In this document: positions 51,998 to 60,931 of the stretch, in pieces
Layout: each line of letters begins with the position of its first letter
How positions within the stretch are numbered: position 1 is the first letter of the stretch
Origin: Pseudorhodoferax sp. Leaf265
GTDB lineage: Bacteria > Pseudomonadota > Gammaproteobacteria > Burkholderiales > Burkholderiaceae_C
DNA: 64,000 nt
Direction: 5' to 3'
Assembly: GCF_001422365.1 (NCBI RefSeq)
Contig: NZ_LMMT01000036.1
Coordinates: forward strand, 357,848 to 421,847
Position numbers and translations under genes: made by a program
The notes under the pieces: generated by a model
Told to the model about the DNA's origin: nothing
The model's input: only the letters and a program-made list of their open reading frames with translations
Database searches by the model: none

Positions 51998-53941
51998 ATG
52001 TTCCTGGCGGTTGCGAAGCGTGCGCCGGCCCTGTGGCCGGCGTTTTTGTTGGTGGTGGTTCTGGTGCTTCCGGGCTGCGGCCTGCTGCGCACCGCCCCCG
52101 AACCAGCGCCAGCCAATGCCAGCGGAGCCGACGGCACCCAGGTCATGCCCAGCGAGGCCGCCGCCAAGGACGCGGACAAGGCCGACGGCAGGCGCGACAA
52201 CTTCACGGTCGACGTGCGCGGCCCCGATCCCGCGCGCGCGCTGCTCGAGACCCACCTGGATCTGCAGCGCTACCGCCGGCTCGACGCGCTTTCCGTGGCC
52301 GAGATCTCGCGCCTGATGGCCGCGGCCGAGCCCAACGCGCGCCAGTTGCTGGGCACCTTGGGCTACTTCACACCGACGCTGACGCTGGAGTTGCAGGACA
52401 CCCCCGGCGGCGAGCGCGCGGACCATGCCGTGCTGATCACCGTCGACCCCGGCCCCATCACCCAGGTGGGCGAGGTCAGGCTGGACTTCAGCGGCGCCAT
52501 TGCCGCGGAGAACCCGCAGGCCGAACGCCGGCGCAACGCCATCGAGCGCAACTGGTCGCTGCGCAGCGGCGCGGCGTTCACCCAGTCCGACTGGGACAGC
52601 GCCAAGAGCGCGGCCCAGCGCCAGCTCACGGCACGGCGCTACCCGCTGGGCCGCATCGCCGACAGCCGCGCCCAGGTCGATGCCGACCGGCAGCGGGCCG
52701 ACCTCGGGGTGCAATTCGACTCGGGCGCGGCCTACCGCTTCGGCGACCTGCAGATCCGCGGCAGCGAACGCTACAGCCCGCTCAACGCGGTGCGCATCGC
52801 GCAGCTGCCCACGGGCCAGGAGTACGACCAGCAGAAGCTGCTGGACACGCAGGCGCGCCTGGCTTCCAGCGGCTTCTACGAATCGGTCTTCCTGACACTG
52901 GACACCGACGGCACCGACCCGCAAAACGTGCCCGTGATCGCCCAGGTGCGCGAGGCACCGCTGCAAAAGCTCGTGTTCGGCGTGGGCTACACCACCGACA
53001 CGGGGCCGCGCCTGTCGATGGACCACATCCACAACAAGATACCGCTGCTGGACTGGCGCGCCGTGTCGCGCCTGTCGCTGGACAACGAGAACCAGTCGCT
53101 GGGCACCTCGCTGTTCGGCCTGCTCGACGCGCGGCTGTGGCGCTGGTTCGGCAGCGGGCTGGTGCAGCGCGAGCGCTCGGGCAGCTTCGACGTGCTCTCG
53201 GGCAGCCTGCGCTATGGCCGCAGCAAGTCCACCGACCACATCGACCGCAGCTACTTCGCGCAGTACGACTACGCGCGCAGCTCGGGCGCGGATGCACCGC
53301 CGCCGGCCTCCACCGTGAGCCTGAACTGGGGCTGGACCGGCCGCTACTTCGACAACAACAGCCGGCCGCGCCGCGGCCAGGGCCTGCAGCTGGAGGCCGG
53401 CGTCGGCACCACGCTGCTGGGCGGCCAGTACCCCTACACGCGCACGGTGGCGCGCTGGCTGGGCTACGTGCCGCTGTACCAGGTGCGCGCGGGCGGCTCC
53501 ACGGACACCGAGACGCGTGCACGCCGCGCACGCCTGCAGCTGCGCGCCGAAGCCGGCGCGGTGGTCGCCGCCGACGCGGCGCAGATCCCTTCCACCCAGC
53601 TGTTCCTGACCGGCGGCGACACCACGGTGCGCGGCTTCGGCTACCGCCAGATCGGCGCGAGCTACGTCAACGACTCCACGGTGGCCGGCCGCTACATGGC
53701 AGTGGGCAGCGTGGAGCTGCAGCATCCCATCGTCTGGAACGGCGCCCTGACGGACTTCGAGGCCGTGGCCTTCGTCGACTCCGGCTCGGTGGCCGACCGC
53801 GCGGCCGATTTCCAGTACAAGGTCGGCGCCGGCGGCGGCATGCGCTGGTACAGCCCGGTGGGGCTGGTGCAGGCCGACATCGCCCACGGCTTCGGCGAGG
53901 GCGGCATCAGCATCCACCTGCGGCTGGGGTTCACGTTCTGA
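51998..53941 (+). CDS. tamA: TamA-like outer-membrane translocation protein (BamA superfamily)
   Basis: 647 aa. The N-terminus AFLLVVVLVLPGCGLL contains a possible lipobox with C27. POTRA-like domains follow (for example ITVDPGPITQVGEVRLDFSG and AAYRFGDLQIRGSERYSPL), then a 16-strand barrel region with the superfamily motif LFLTGGDTTVRGFGYRQIG and a C-terminal aromatic end HLRLGFTF. TamA works with TamB to move lipids or outer-membrane proteins. It starts 4 bp after the vWA gene stop and shares one base with tamB. A TTG at 51995 is less likely as start. Confidence 0.93.
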   Translation: MFLAVAKRAPALWPAFLLVVVLVLPGCGLLRTAPEPAPANASGADGTQVMPSEAAAKDADKADGRRDNFTVDVRGPDPARALLETHLDLQRYRRLDALSVAEISRLMAAAEPNARQLLGTLGYFTPTLTLELQDTPGGERADHAVLITVDPGPITQVGEVRLDFSGAIAAENPQAERRRNAIERNWSLRSGAAFTQSDWDSAKSAAQRQLTARRYPLGRIADSRAQVDADRQRADLGVQFDSGAAYRFGDLQIRGSERYSPLNAVRIAQLPTGQEYDQQKLLDTQARLASSGFYESVFLTLDTDGTDPQNVPVIAQVREAPLQKLVFGVGYTTDTGPRLSMDHIHNKIPLLDWRAVSRLSLDNENQSLGTSLFGLLDARLWRWFGSGLVQRERSGSFDVLSGSLRYGRSKSTDHIDRSYFAQYDYARSSGADAPPPASTVSLNWGWTGRYFDNNSRPRRGQGLQLEAGVGTTLLGGQYPYTRTVARWLGYVPLYQVRAGGSTDTETRARRARLQLRAEAGAVVAADAAQIPSTQLFLTGGDTTVRGFGYRQIGASYVNDSTVAGRYMAVGSVELQHPIVWNGALTDFEAVAFVDSGSVADRAADFQYKVGAGGGMRWYSPVGLVQADIAHGFGEGGISIHLRLGFTF

Positions 53942-56900
53942 TGGCGCCCGTCACGCCCCCCACCCCAGCCGCGCCGCCCAAGCCGCGCCGGCGCCTGCTG
54001 CGCGCGCTGGGCTGGGGCGCGGCCGGCCTGGGCACCGCCATCGTGGCGCTGGGCGCCTATGGCTGGTGGTGGAGCGGCCAGCCCCAGTCGCTGCCCACCG
54101 TGCTGTCGTTCGCCAGCCGCTACCTGCCAGCCGGGCAGACGCTGCAGACCCGCGACGCGCAAGGCGCGCTGCGCCACGGCGCCAGCATCGCCTGGCTGCG
54201 CTGGCAAAGCCCGGCGATGGCCGTCGAAGTCACCGACCTGCACCTGCGCTGGCGGCTGCGGCCCCTGCTGGCGCGCCGCGTGCAGGTCGACCAGTTCCAG
54301 ATCGGCAAGCTGCAGCTGGTGCCCGGCGCGCCCCAGGCCGAAACCACGCCGGCAGAGCCCCTGCAGCAGCTGACGCTGCCGGTCGAGATCGCGCTGCCGT
54401 TCGACGTGCGCGAGATCGTCTACGGCGCCGACCCGGCCGCGCCCACGCTCACCGTGCAGTCGCTGGCCGGCCACTACCGCTACACGGCCGGTCACCACCA
54501 GCTCAAGCTCGACGGCGTGGAGGTGGCCGACGGCCGCTACCAGGGCCAGGTCGCGCTGCAGGGCGCCGCGCCCATGGCCATCGATGCGCAGCTGCGCGGC
54601 GAGGTGCGCGCGCCCATGGTGGGAGGCAGCGCGCCGCTCACGGTGCTGGCCGAGGCCACGGTGCGCGGGCAACTCGCGCAGCCGGACGGGCAGCTCCAGG
54701 TCACGGGCCAGGTCGCGCCTGTCGGTGGCGACGAAGGCATGCGCGCCACGCTGGACGCCGACATCGCACCCTGGCAAACCCAGCCCGTGCTGCGCGCGCT
54801 GGCGGATTTCCAGCGCATCGATGCCGCGCGCTTCGTGCCCGGCGCACCGCGCACCGACCTGTCCGGCACGCTGAAGGCCGGCCCCGTGCCAGCAGCCACG
54901 CCCGGTGCCGCCACGGCCTGGCAGGCCGAAGTGCAGGCCCGCAACGCGCTGTCCGGCCCTTGGGACCAGCAACGCCTGCCGCTGGCCGGCGTGCAGGCCA
55001 CGGCCCGCCTGGACGGCCAGGACTGGACCGTGCCGCAGGCCGAACTCGAACTCGGCAAGGGCCGCATCGCGCTGCAGGCCAGCTACAGCCCGGCGCCGCT
55101 GCGCTGGCAGGCCGAGGCACGCATCGAGCGCGTCCAGCCCGCCCTGCTGTACTCCACGTTGGACGCCGCGCCGGTGTCTGGCACGGCCAAGGCCGACCAG
55201 CAGGACGCCGTCGTCCGCTTCGATGCCGGCCTGCAAGCCGCTGCCGCACGCGCCGGCACGCCCGCCGCGCCGCGGCTGGACCTGCTGCAGGCCCGCGGCC
55301 TGTACCGCACCGCCACGCAGCAGTTGGAACTCGACGCGCTGCGCATCGACGCCGGCCCGGCGCGCGTCGCGGGCCAGTTGCGCGCGCAACTCGACACACG
55401 GGCCGGCGCCGGCAAGCTCGAGCTGCAGGCCCCTGGCCTGCAGGCCCAGCTGGAGGGCGACGTCGCCGCCACGCGCGGCCAGGCCCAGGCCCGCGTGAAC
55501 CTGCGCGACGCCGCCAGCCTGCAGCGCTGGCTGTCCAGCCTGCCCGGGTTGGAGAAGGCCTTCGCCGGCACGTCGGCGGCCGGCAATGCGCAGCTGGACC
55601 TGCGCTGGCAGGGCGGCTGGGCCCAGCTGCAGCAGCAGCTGGCCCAGCCCTCCACCGTGCAGCGCGGCCTGGCCATCGGACTGGCACTGGATGCGCCGCG
55701 GCTGGACCTGCAATTGCCCGGTGCCGACCCGGCCACGCCCCGGTCCATCGCGCTGCGCGACATCGCCGCGCGGCTGTCGGGCAGCCCGGCCGACGCGCAG
55801 CTCGCCGTGGACGGTCGCGCCGCCATGGGCCCGCAACAGTTCCGCCTGCGCACGCGCGCCAGCGGTGGCATCGCAGGCCGCGACCAGTGGCGCCTGGCCG
55901 TCAGCGAACTGCAGGCCTCGGCCAGCGGTGTGGCGGGGGGCACGGAGAAGCAGCCCTGGCAGCTGGCGCTGCAGCAGCCACTCTCGGCCATGCTGCGCCG
56001 GGGCGCTTCCCAGCTGTGGCAGCTCGATGCCTCGGCCAGCAGCGCCACCTTGCAGGGCCCTGGCCCGGACGCGCTGCAACTGCAATGGCAGCCGCTGCTG
56101 CTGGCGCAGACGGCAGGCACGCCCACACCGGCCTGGCAGCTGCGCGGCAGCGGCCGCGTGCTGGGCCTGTCCATGGCCTGGGCCGAGGCACTGGCGCCCC
56201 AGATGGCCCAGAGCGGCATCAGCGGCGACCTGGTGTTCGATGGCGACTGGAACGTCGACACCACCGGCCCGCTGCGCGCCAGCGCCAGGCTGGTCCGGCG
56301 CAGCGGCGACCTGCTCGTGCGCGCCGGCGAGGGCGCGCTGGTCCGGCGCATCCACACCGAGGGCACGGGCACGGCGCGCGAAACCACCATCGACAACGGC
56401 CGCCCGGCCGATGCGCCGGCCACGCCGGCCGGCATCCAGCGTGCCGAACTCGTGCTCAACGCCCAGGGCGAGGACGTGCGCGCCCAGCTGTTCTGGAACA
56501 GCACGCGCGCAGGTGAGGCGCAGGCCGACGTGCGCACGCGCATCGCCATGGCCGGCGGCAGCTTCGCCTGGCCCGAGGACGCGCCGCTGACCGGCCGGCT
56601 CACGGCCCGCGTGCCCAACGTCGGCGTGTGGTCCATGTTCGCGCCGCCGGCCTGGCGCATCGATGGCACGCTGGCGGCCGATGCGGCATTGGCCGGAACG
56701 CGCAGCGCGCCGCAGTGGAACGGCACCCTGTCGGCCGATGGCCTGGCCGTGCGCGCCGCCGTCGAGGGCGTGGAACTGAAGGACGGCCGCCTGCGCGCGC
56801 GGCTGCAGGGCAACCGCCTGACGCTGGACGAGTTGACGCTCAAGGGCGGCAGCGCCAGCCGCGTGCGCATCGCGGGCCCGGCCGGCAACCTCAGCACGGT

Positions 56901-58005
56901 CAGCAGCGAGGCCGCCCGCGACGGTGGCGAATTGCGCCTGTCTGGCAACGTGCAATGGGATGCCGCGGCGGCCGACCAGTCCGGCATCGCGATGGACCTG
57001 AATGCCGATCTGCGCAGCCTGCGCGTGCTGGTGCGCAGCGACCGCCAGGTCACGGTCTCGGGCCAGCTGCAGGCGGGCATGGCGCAGGGACAGATCCGCG
57101 TGCGCGGCGCGCTGACGACCGACCGCGGCGTGGTCATCCTGCCCGACGAGACCGCGCCCACGCTGGGCAGCGATGTCAGCGTCCGCTCGGCCGCGATCGA
57201 TGCCGAGGCCCGCGCCCGCCAGGCGCGCGACAAGGCCAGCGCCGACGCCGCGGCCGCCAAGCAGGCCAAGGCCCAGCCCGCCAAGCCGCCGGACATCGCC
57301 GTCAGCCTGGACATGGGCCGCGACTTCGCGGTCCAGGGCCATGGCCTGACCACGCGCCTGGGCGGCAAGATCGACATCACGGCCAACGCCAACAGCGGCG
57401 GCCAGCCGCGCGTGACGGGCGAGATCCAAACGGTGCAGGGCCGCTACCGCGCCTACGGCCAGCAGCTGGACGTGGAGTCGGGCCTGGCCCGCTTCAACGG
57501 CCCCTACGACAACCCCTCGCTGGACATCCTGGCCGTGCGGCCGAACCTGGAGCAAAAGGCCGGCGTGCACATCACCGGCACGGCGCAGTCGCCGCGCGTG
57601 GCGCTGTATTCCTCGCCGCAGCTGACCGACGCCGAAACCCTGTCCTGGATGCTGCTGGGCCGCTCCACGGCGGGCGGCGGCGCCGAGGCGGCCGTCATGC
57701 AGCAGGCCGCGTTGGCGCTGCTCGGCGGCTTCGGTCCCAAGGGCGGCGGCGGCAACTTCGCCAGCCGTTTCGGGCTGGACGAGATCGGCTTCAAGGGCGC
57801 GGCCACGGGCGAGGACGCCAGCGGCTCGGCGCTCACGCTGGGCAAGCGGCTGACCGACCAGATCTACGTGACCTATGAGGCCAGCCTGGCCGGCAGCCTG
57901 GGCACGCTGTACATCTTCTACGACCTCACGCGCAACCTCGCGCTGCGCGGCCAGGCCGGCCTCAAGAGCGGCGTGGACCTGATCTACACGCTGAGCTACG
58001 ACTGA
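53941..58005 (+). CDS. tamB: TamB-like inner-membrane translocation/assembly protein
   Basis: 1354 aa, normal for TamB. A single membrane anchor lies near residues 22-42 (ALGWGAAGLGTAIVALGAYG). The middle is a long beta-rich, low-complexity periplasmic stretch that forms a lipid-conducting groove. The conserved TamB C-terminal domain begins around residue 1120 and includes GEIQTVQGRYRAYGQQLDVESG, SLDILAVRPN, ETLSWMLLGRS and LYIFYDLTRNLALRGQAG. It is one-base coupled to tamA. Confidence 0.95.
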   Translation: MAPVTPPTPAAPPKPRRRLLRALGWGAAGLGTAIVALGAYGWWWSGQPQSLPTVLSFASRYLPAGQTLQTRDAQGALRHGASIAWLRWQSPAMAVEVTDLHLRWRLRPLLARRVQVDQFQIGKLQLVPGAPQAETTPAEPLQQLTLPVEIALPFDVREIVYGADPAAPTLTVQSLAGHYRYTAGHHQLKLDGVEVADGRYQGQVALQGAAPMAIDAQLRGEVRAPMVGGSAPLTVLAEATVRGQLAQPDGQLQVTGQVAPVGGDEGMRATLDADIAPWQTQPVLRALADFQRIDAARFVPGAPRTDLSGTLKAGPVPAATPGAATAWQAEVQARNALSGPWDQQRLPLAGVQATARLDGQDWTVPQAELELGKGRIALQASYSPAPLRWQAEARIERVQPALLYSTLDAAPVSGTAKADQQDAVVRFDAGLQAAAARAGTPAAPRLDLLQARGLYRTATQQLELDALRIDAGPARVAGQLRAQLDTRAGAGKLELQAPGLQAQLEGDVAATRGQAQARVNLRDAASLQRWLSSLPGLEKAFAGTSAAGNAQLDLRWQGGWAQLQQQLAQPSTVQRGLAIGLALDAPRLDLQLPGADPATPRSIALRDIAARLSGSPADAQLAVDGRAAMGPQQFRLRTRASGGIAGRDQWRLAVSELQASASGVAGGTEKQPWQLALQQPLSAMLRRGASQLWQLDASASSATLQGPGPDALQLQWQPLLLAQTAGTPTPAWQLRGSGRVLGLSMAWAEALAPQMAQSGISGDLVFDGDWNVDTTGPLRASARLVRRSGDLLVRAGEGALVRRIHTEGTGTARETTIDNGRPADAPATPAGIQRAELVLNAQGEDVRAQLFWNSTRAGEAQADVRTRIAMAGGSFAWPEDAPLTGRLTARVPNVGVWSMFAPPAWRIDGTLAADAALAGTRSAPQWNGTLSADGLAVRAAVEGVELKDGRLRARLQGNRLTLDELTLKGGSASRVRIAGPAGNLSTVSSEAARDGGELRLSGNVQWDAAAADQSGIAMDLNADLRSLRVLVRSDRQVTVSGQLQAGMAQGQIRVRGALTTDRGVVILPDETAPTLGSDVSVRSAAIDAEARARQARDKASADAAAAKQAKAQPAKPPDIAVSLDMGRDFAVQGHGLTTRLGGKIDITANANSGGQPRVTGEIQTVQGRYRAYGQQLDVESGLARFNGPYDNPSLDILAVRPNLEQKAGVHITGTAQSPRVALYSSPQLTDAETLSWMLLGRSTAGGGAEAAVMQQAALALLGGFGPKGGGGNFASRFGLDEIGFKGAATGEDASGSALTLGKRLTDQIYVTYEASLAGSLGTLYIFYDLTRNLALRGQAGLKSGVDLIYTLSYD

Positions 58006-58045
58006 TCGCCCCCCTCTGCGGGCCCCCTACAATGCGCGCCCGCGC

Positions 58046-58120
58046 CTCCTCGTAGTTCAATGGATAGAACGAGTGCCTCCTAAGCGCTAGATACAGGTTC
58101 GATTCCTGTCGAGGGGACCA
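58046..58120 (+). tRNA. tRNA-Arg (anticodon CCT)
   Basis: The cloverleaf folds by eye. The acceptor is CTCCTCG with CGAGGGG (one G-T pair), the D-stem GTTC/GAAC, the anticodon stem AGTGC/GCGCT with loop CTCCTAA, and anticodon CCT at 58079-58081. The T-arm is ACAGG/CCTGT with TTCGATT, and the 3' end is an encoded CCA. It reads AGG codons. The change to less GC-rich accessory genes directly downstream makes its 3' end a possible island integration site. Confidence 0.95.
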
Positions 58121-58215
58121 ACAACCTGTTGATTTCACAGGCGGCCAAAAAGAATCGGGACGGCACCGGGACACGCAGGCCTAAGCCTCATTGTTGCCGG
58201 TTCAAGAAAGGTGCC

Positions 58216-58959
58216 ATGAAACGTGTGGGGGTCATCGAAGTCATCAGCCGCGCGGAGCAGGGCCGGACGCAGCCCTATCTCTGCCGCTGCGACGATGGCC
58301 ACAGCTACTACGTTAAAGGGAGGTCGGCGAACCGGCGCGGGCTGGCTGCGGAGGTCATCTGCGCGCAGTTGGCAACAGCCCTGGATCTCCCGGTTCCGGA
58401 AGCAGTCATTGCTGAAGTACCCGACGAACTGATCGAGGCGTCTAAGGCTGCGGGCATCTCGCTTGACGAGCTAGGCCCTGGCCCTTGCTTCGGCTCTCAG
58501 GTGGTGCAAGCAGTGGAGTTCACCATGTCGCACAAAAGCGAAGTGACGCCGCTCCTCAAGCAGTCGCTGGCAGTGTTCGACTGGTGGACCCGAAATGAAG
58601 ACCGAACGCTTACCGCATTCGGTGGCAACGTCAACTTGCTCTGGCGACTCGACGCTGACGGCGGGCTGGTGGTGATCGACCACAACCTGGCGTTTTCTGA
58701 GTTCTCCCCTCAGCGATTCCTTGACACCCACGTTTTTGCCGACACACTCGTGCAGGTTGCCGAAGACATGCACGCGCAGACGGACTGGTCGCTCAGGTTG
58801 GGCGGCGTCCTCGCAGGCTGGGACAGCATGTGTAGTTCCATACCTAGCGAGTGGAATTACATTGATGTCGAGCAAACCGTGCCATCTGACATTAATCTAG
58901 AAGCAACTAAAGCACTGCTGGACCGTTGCGAATTCGACGGTTTTTGGAATCTCAAATGA
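58216..58959 (+). CDS. HipA-like kinase (HipA_2 type)
   Basis: 247 aa with a HipA/phosphatidylinositol-kinase-like fold. Conserved positions are K34 in YYVKG (ATP lysine), E46 in LAAEVICAQLA, the catalytic Asp D129 with Asn at 138-140 in NEDRTLTAFGGNVNLL, and metal-binding D155 in VVIDHNLAF. It is about half the length of E. coli HipA and lacks its N-terminal part, as in the HipA_2 group. No HipB-like HTH antitoxin is next to it. It overlaps the DUF3037 gene by 4 bp (ATGA). The first gene after tRNA-Arg, with composition less GC-rich than the genes before. Confidence 0.85.
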   Translation: MKRVGVIEVISRAEQGRTQPYLCRCDDGHSYYVKGRSANRRGLAAEVICAQLATALDLPVPEAVIAEVPDELIEASKAAGISLDELGPGPCFGSQVVQAVEFTMSHKSEVTPLLKQSLAVFDWWTRNEDRTLTAFGGNVNLLWRLDADGGLVVIDHNLAFSEFSPQRFLDTHVFADTLVQVAEDMHAQTDWSLRLGGVLAGWDSMCSSIPSEWNYIDVEQTVPSDINLEATKALLDRCEFDGFWNLK

Positions 58960-59801
58960 CTGCCGCCTGCCACTACGCAATTGTGCGATTCATGCCGTTT
59001 GTAGAAACGGGTGAGTTCGCCAATGTGGGCGTCATTTTGTTCGCCCCAAAGGACAGATTCTTCGGCTTCAAGCTGCAAACCAAGCGACACGCGCGCATAA
59101 CGAACTTCTTCAACCAGCTGGACGGGGCGGTATTCCGCGCCGTGATGCGCCAAGCTCGAGAGGAACTGCAGAGGGTCGCGGAGGAACTCAAGCCGATCGG
59201 CATGGACCGACGCCTGAAGTCGTTCGACCAAACCGCTGCCATGGCGTTGTGGCACGAGCTCACAAAGCCATTGGCCAGCGTGCTCCGTGTCAGCGAGCCG
59301 CGGATCTTGATGACCGACAACGCACAGGCAAAGCTGAACGAACTTTTCTCGTTTTACGTCGAACGTGATTTCGTCACGAAGGAGTATCAAGAAAAGATCC
59401 TGCTTCGTGCGGTCCAAGGCATTCTCAGGAAGGTTGGAAAGGCTGACGACTTTCACCAGATGAAAATTGGGGACGAAGGCTATAGCGCAACGTTTCCATT
59501 GGTAAACGCCAACGCTGAAGACGAGCCCTTGAAAATCATCAAGCCTCTGTCGCTTGTTCACGCGGATGCCTCCCAGATCCTTGACCATGGGGCTGCTTGG
59601 CAGCATCGGATTCGAACGCTGCAGCGCCGTGAGTTGCTGCCCGCTCCTGTCCTCGTTGCTGTGGAAGGTCGGCTTGAAGACGATACGCGACAAGCGGCTG
59701 CACGACGCGAGGTTGTTGAGGGCTTCCGTGAGCTGAACGTCCAGGTTGTGCCATCAACCGACGAGCCTGCAATCGAAGAGTTCGCTCTGCGTTCTGCATA
59801 A
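58956..59801 (+). CDS. DUF3037 family protein, partner of the HipA-like kinase
   Basis: 281 aa. The N-terminus CHYAIVRFMPFVETGEFANVGVILFAP is the DUF3037 signature. The remainder is helical and charged with no recognised motif. It is translationally coupled to the HipA-like kinase gene. I recall such two-gene pairs in other genomes, though the function of neither protein in this group is established to my knowledge. A substrate or modulator of the kinase is the simplest guess. A strong hairpin follows the stop. Confidence 0.85.
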   Translation: MTAACHYAIVRFMPFVETGEFANVGVILFAPKDRFFGFKLQTKRHARITNFFNQLDGAVFRAVMRQAREELQRVAEELKPIGMDRRLKSFDQTAAMALWHELTKPLASVLRVSEPRILMTDNAQAKLNELFSFYVERDFVTKEYQEKILLRAVQGILRKVGKADDFHQMKIGDEGYSATFPLVNANAEDEPLKIIKPLSLVHADASQILDHGAAWQHRIRTLQRRELLPAPVLVAVEGRLEDDTRQAAARREVVEGFRELNVQVVPSTDEPAIEEFALRSA

Positions 59802-59805
59802 GCAC

Positions 59806-59835
59806 CTGGATCAGGCCTCTCGGGGCCTGATCCAG
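59806..59835 (+). terminator. Hairpin after the HipA-like/DUF3037 pair
   Basis: A perfect 12-bp stem, CTGGATCAGGCC and its complement, encloses a 6-base loop starting 5 bp after the DUF3037 stop. There is no T-run afterwards, so it may be a weak terminator or an mRNA-protecting structure. Confidence 0.6.
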
Positions 59836-59855
59836 TGCACCCACAGCCCTCGCAT

Positions 59856-60044
59856 TCACGCGAAGGCGTACAGAACCGACACCGCGAAGATCCCCCACTG
59901 CTCGGCCTTCCAACTCACCCAGAACTAGAACCGCGGGCCGAGTAGGTCGAAGGCCGAGTCCCGCGTGACGGTGTTGCTGCGCTCCTGCGAACACCACGCC
60001 GCCGTGGCGTCAAGGATGGGGATCGCGATCTGGTCGATGGGCAT
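59856..60044 (-). pseudogene. Short reading frame interrupted by TAG, possible gene remnant
   Basis: From ATG 60044 the minus strand reads 39 residues of normal-looking composition (MPIDQIAIPILDATAAWCSQ and on to DLLGPRF). It hits TAG at 59925-59927 and then continues in frame for 22 codons (FWVSWKAEQWGIFAVSVLYA) to TGA at 59856-59858. It could be a remnant of an island gene or a 39-aa gene; it is not recognised. Confidence 0.25.
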
Positions 60045-60105
60045 GGATGGACTCTCTGTGTTTCTGGCTCGTGACACCGGGCGAAGCGCCATCTACAAAC
60101 GAAAA

Positions 60106-60123
60106 ACCCGGCCGAAGCCGGGT
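60106..60123 (-). terminator. Terminator of the PEP-CTERM gene
   Basis: The stem ACCCGGC/GCCGGGT around a CGAA tetraloop (plus-strand view) is followed on the minus strand by five T. It lies 20 bp after the stop of the PEP-CTERM gene. Confidence 0.88.
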
Positions 60124-60142
60124 CGTCGCTCAAGCGAGTCGC

Positions 60143-60931
60143 TCAGCTTTGCTTGCGGCGGCGCAATGCGGCAACGCCGACAAGACCCAGACCCAGCAGC
60201 GCCAGCGAGCCAGGCTCGGGCACTTGAATGGCTTCGCTGGTGATCACCAAGTTGAAGTTGACATCGGTCGTCTCGAACTCTTGGGTGGTGAAGCCCATGC
60301 ACCCGGCGCCGGCACCCGCCGCGGCGCAAACCGCGGGGTCGAGCGTCGCCAGTTCCGGAGCTGCAAAGAAGCTCACAAAGTACTGGAAGCCATCGTAGAC
60401 GAACGACGCGTTCAGCGAGCCTGAGATCACGAAGATGTCGTCGCAGGGAACTGCGCTGACAGCCGCGCAGGTGCCTGCCACGTTCGGGGTTTCGGAGAAG
60501 TTGATGGTGTACGGCGCAAGGAACGACTCGAACGGCAGGCCGGAGCCGGTCGGACGCAGTTGCAGCTGGGCATCGATCTGCGTGCTGCGCAGCGAGACGC
60601 TGTTGCTGCCCAAGTTGCCGTTGTTGATATGCGTGTAGGTGTTGGCCATCATGGACGCGCCATCGGTGGTCAGCATGCCGCTGCTCGGCGTGTTGGAGAT
60701 CTGCAGCGCGCTACGGTTGACACCTACTGTGCCACCCGTCGCGCCCCAGCTGATCTCCTGCGAAGTCGCCACGCCGTCGCTCGAGGCGCGGCCTGGCTGG
60801 AAGGTGGTTGCGCCGACGTTGAAGGCACTGTCAACTTGGAAGTCCCACTGCATCACCTGAGCTGCGGAAGCAGCGGATACAGCTACTAACGCCGCTGCCG
60901 CGACGGTGAGCTTTGCAAAAGAGAAAGGCAT
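60143..60931 (-). CDS. THxN-family PEP-CTERM exported protein
   Basis: 262 aa. A signal peptide (FAKLTVAAAALVAVSAASAA) leads to a beta-rich body containing the THxN motif (ANTYTHINNGN). The C-terminal sorting tag is complete: VPEPGSLALLGLGLVGVAALRRRK, i.e. VPEP, a hydrophobic helix and basic end, recognised by an exosortase that links the protein to the cell surface or exopolysaccharide. Several Cys pairs may be disulfides. No exosortase or EPS gene is within the window. The start has GGAG upstream. Confidence 0.93.
   Translation of the reverse strand: MPFSFAKLTVAAAALVAVSAASAAQVMQWDFQVDSAFNVGATTFQPGRASSDGVATSQEISWGATGGTVGVNRSALQISNTPSSGMLTTDGASMMANTYTHINNGNLGSNSVSLRSTQIDAQLQLRPTGSGLPFESFLAPYTINFSETPNVAGTCAAVSAVPCDDIFVISGSLNASFVYDGFQYFVSFFAAPELATLDPAVCAAAGAGAGCMGFTTQEFETTDVNFNLVITSEAIQVPEPGSLALLGLGLVGVAALRRRKQS

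Larger units (their letters stand above)
59802..60142. other. 341-bp gap between DUF3037 and the PEP-CTERM gene
   Basis: It holds the hairpin at 59806-59835, a short minus-strand reading frame with an internal TAG (59856-60044), and the terminator of the PEP-CTERM gene (60106-60123). Nothing else was recognised. Confidence 0.6.

Noticed and set aside
52033..58005. Very long plus-strand open frame of about 1990 codons
   Set aside because: Its first 636 codons lie out of frame over tamA and only reflect high GC; the true tamB start is 53941.
58126..58136. CTGTTGATTTC just after the tRNA is also found at the IS end (63902-63912)
   Set aside because: Eleven bases shared in 64 kb is compatible with chance and the flanks diverge at once, so it is not taken as an att site or second IS end.
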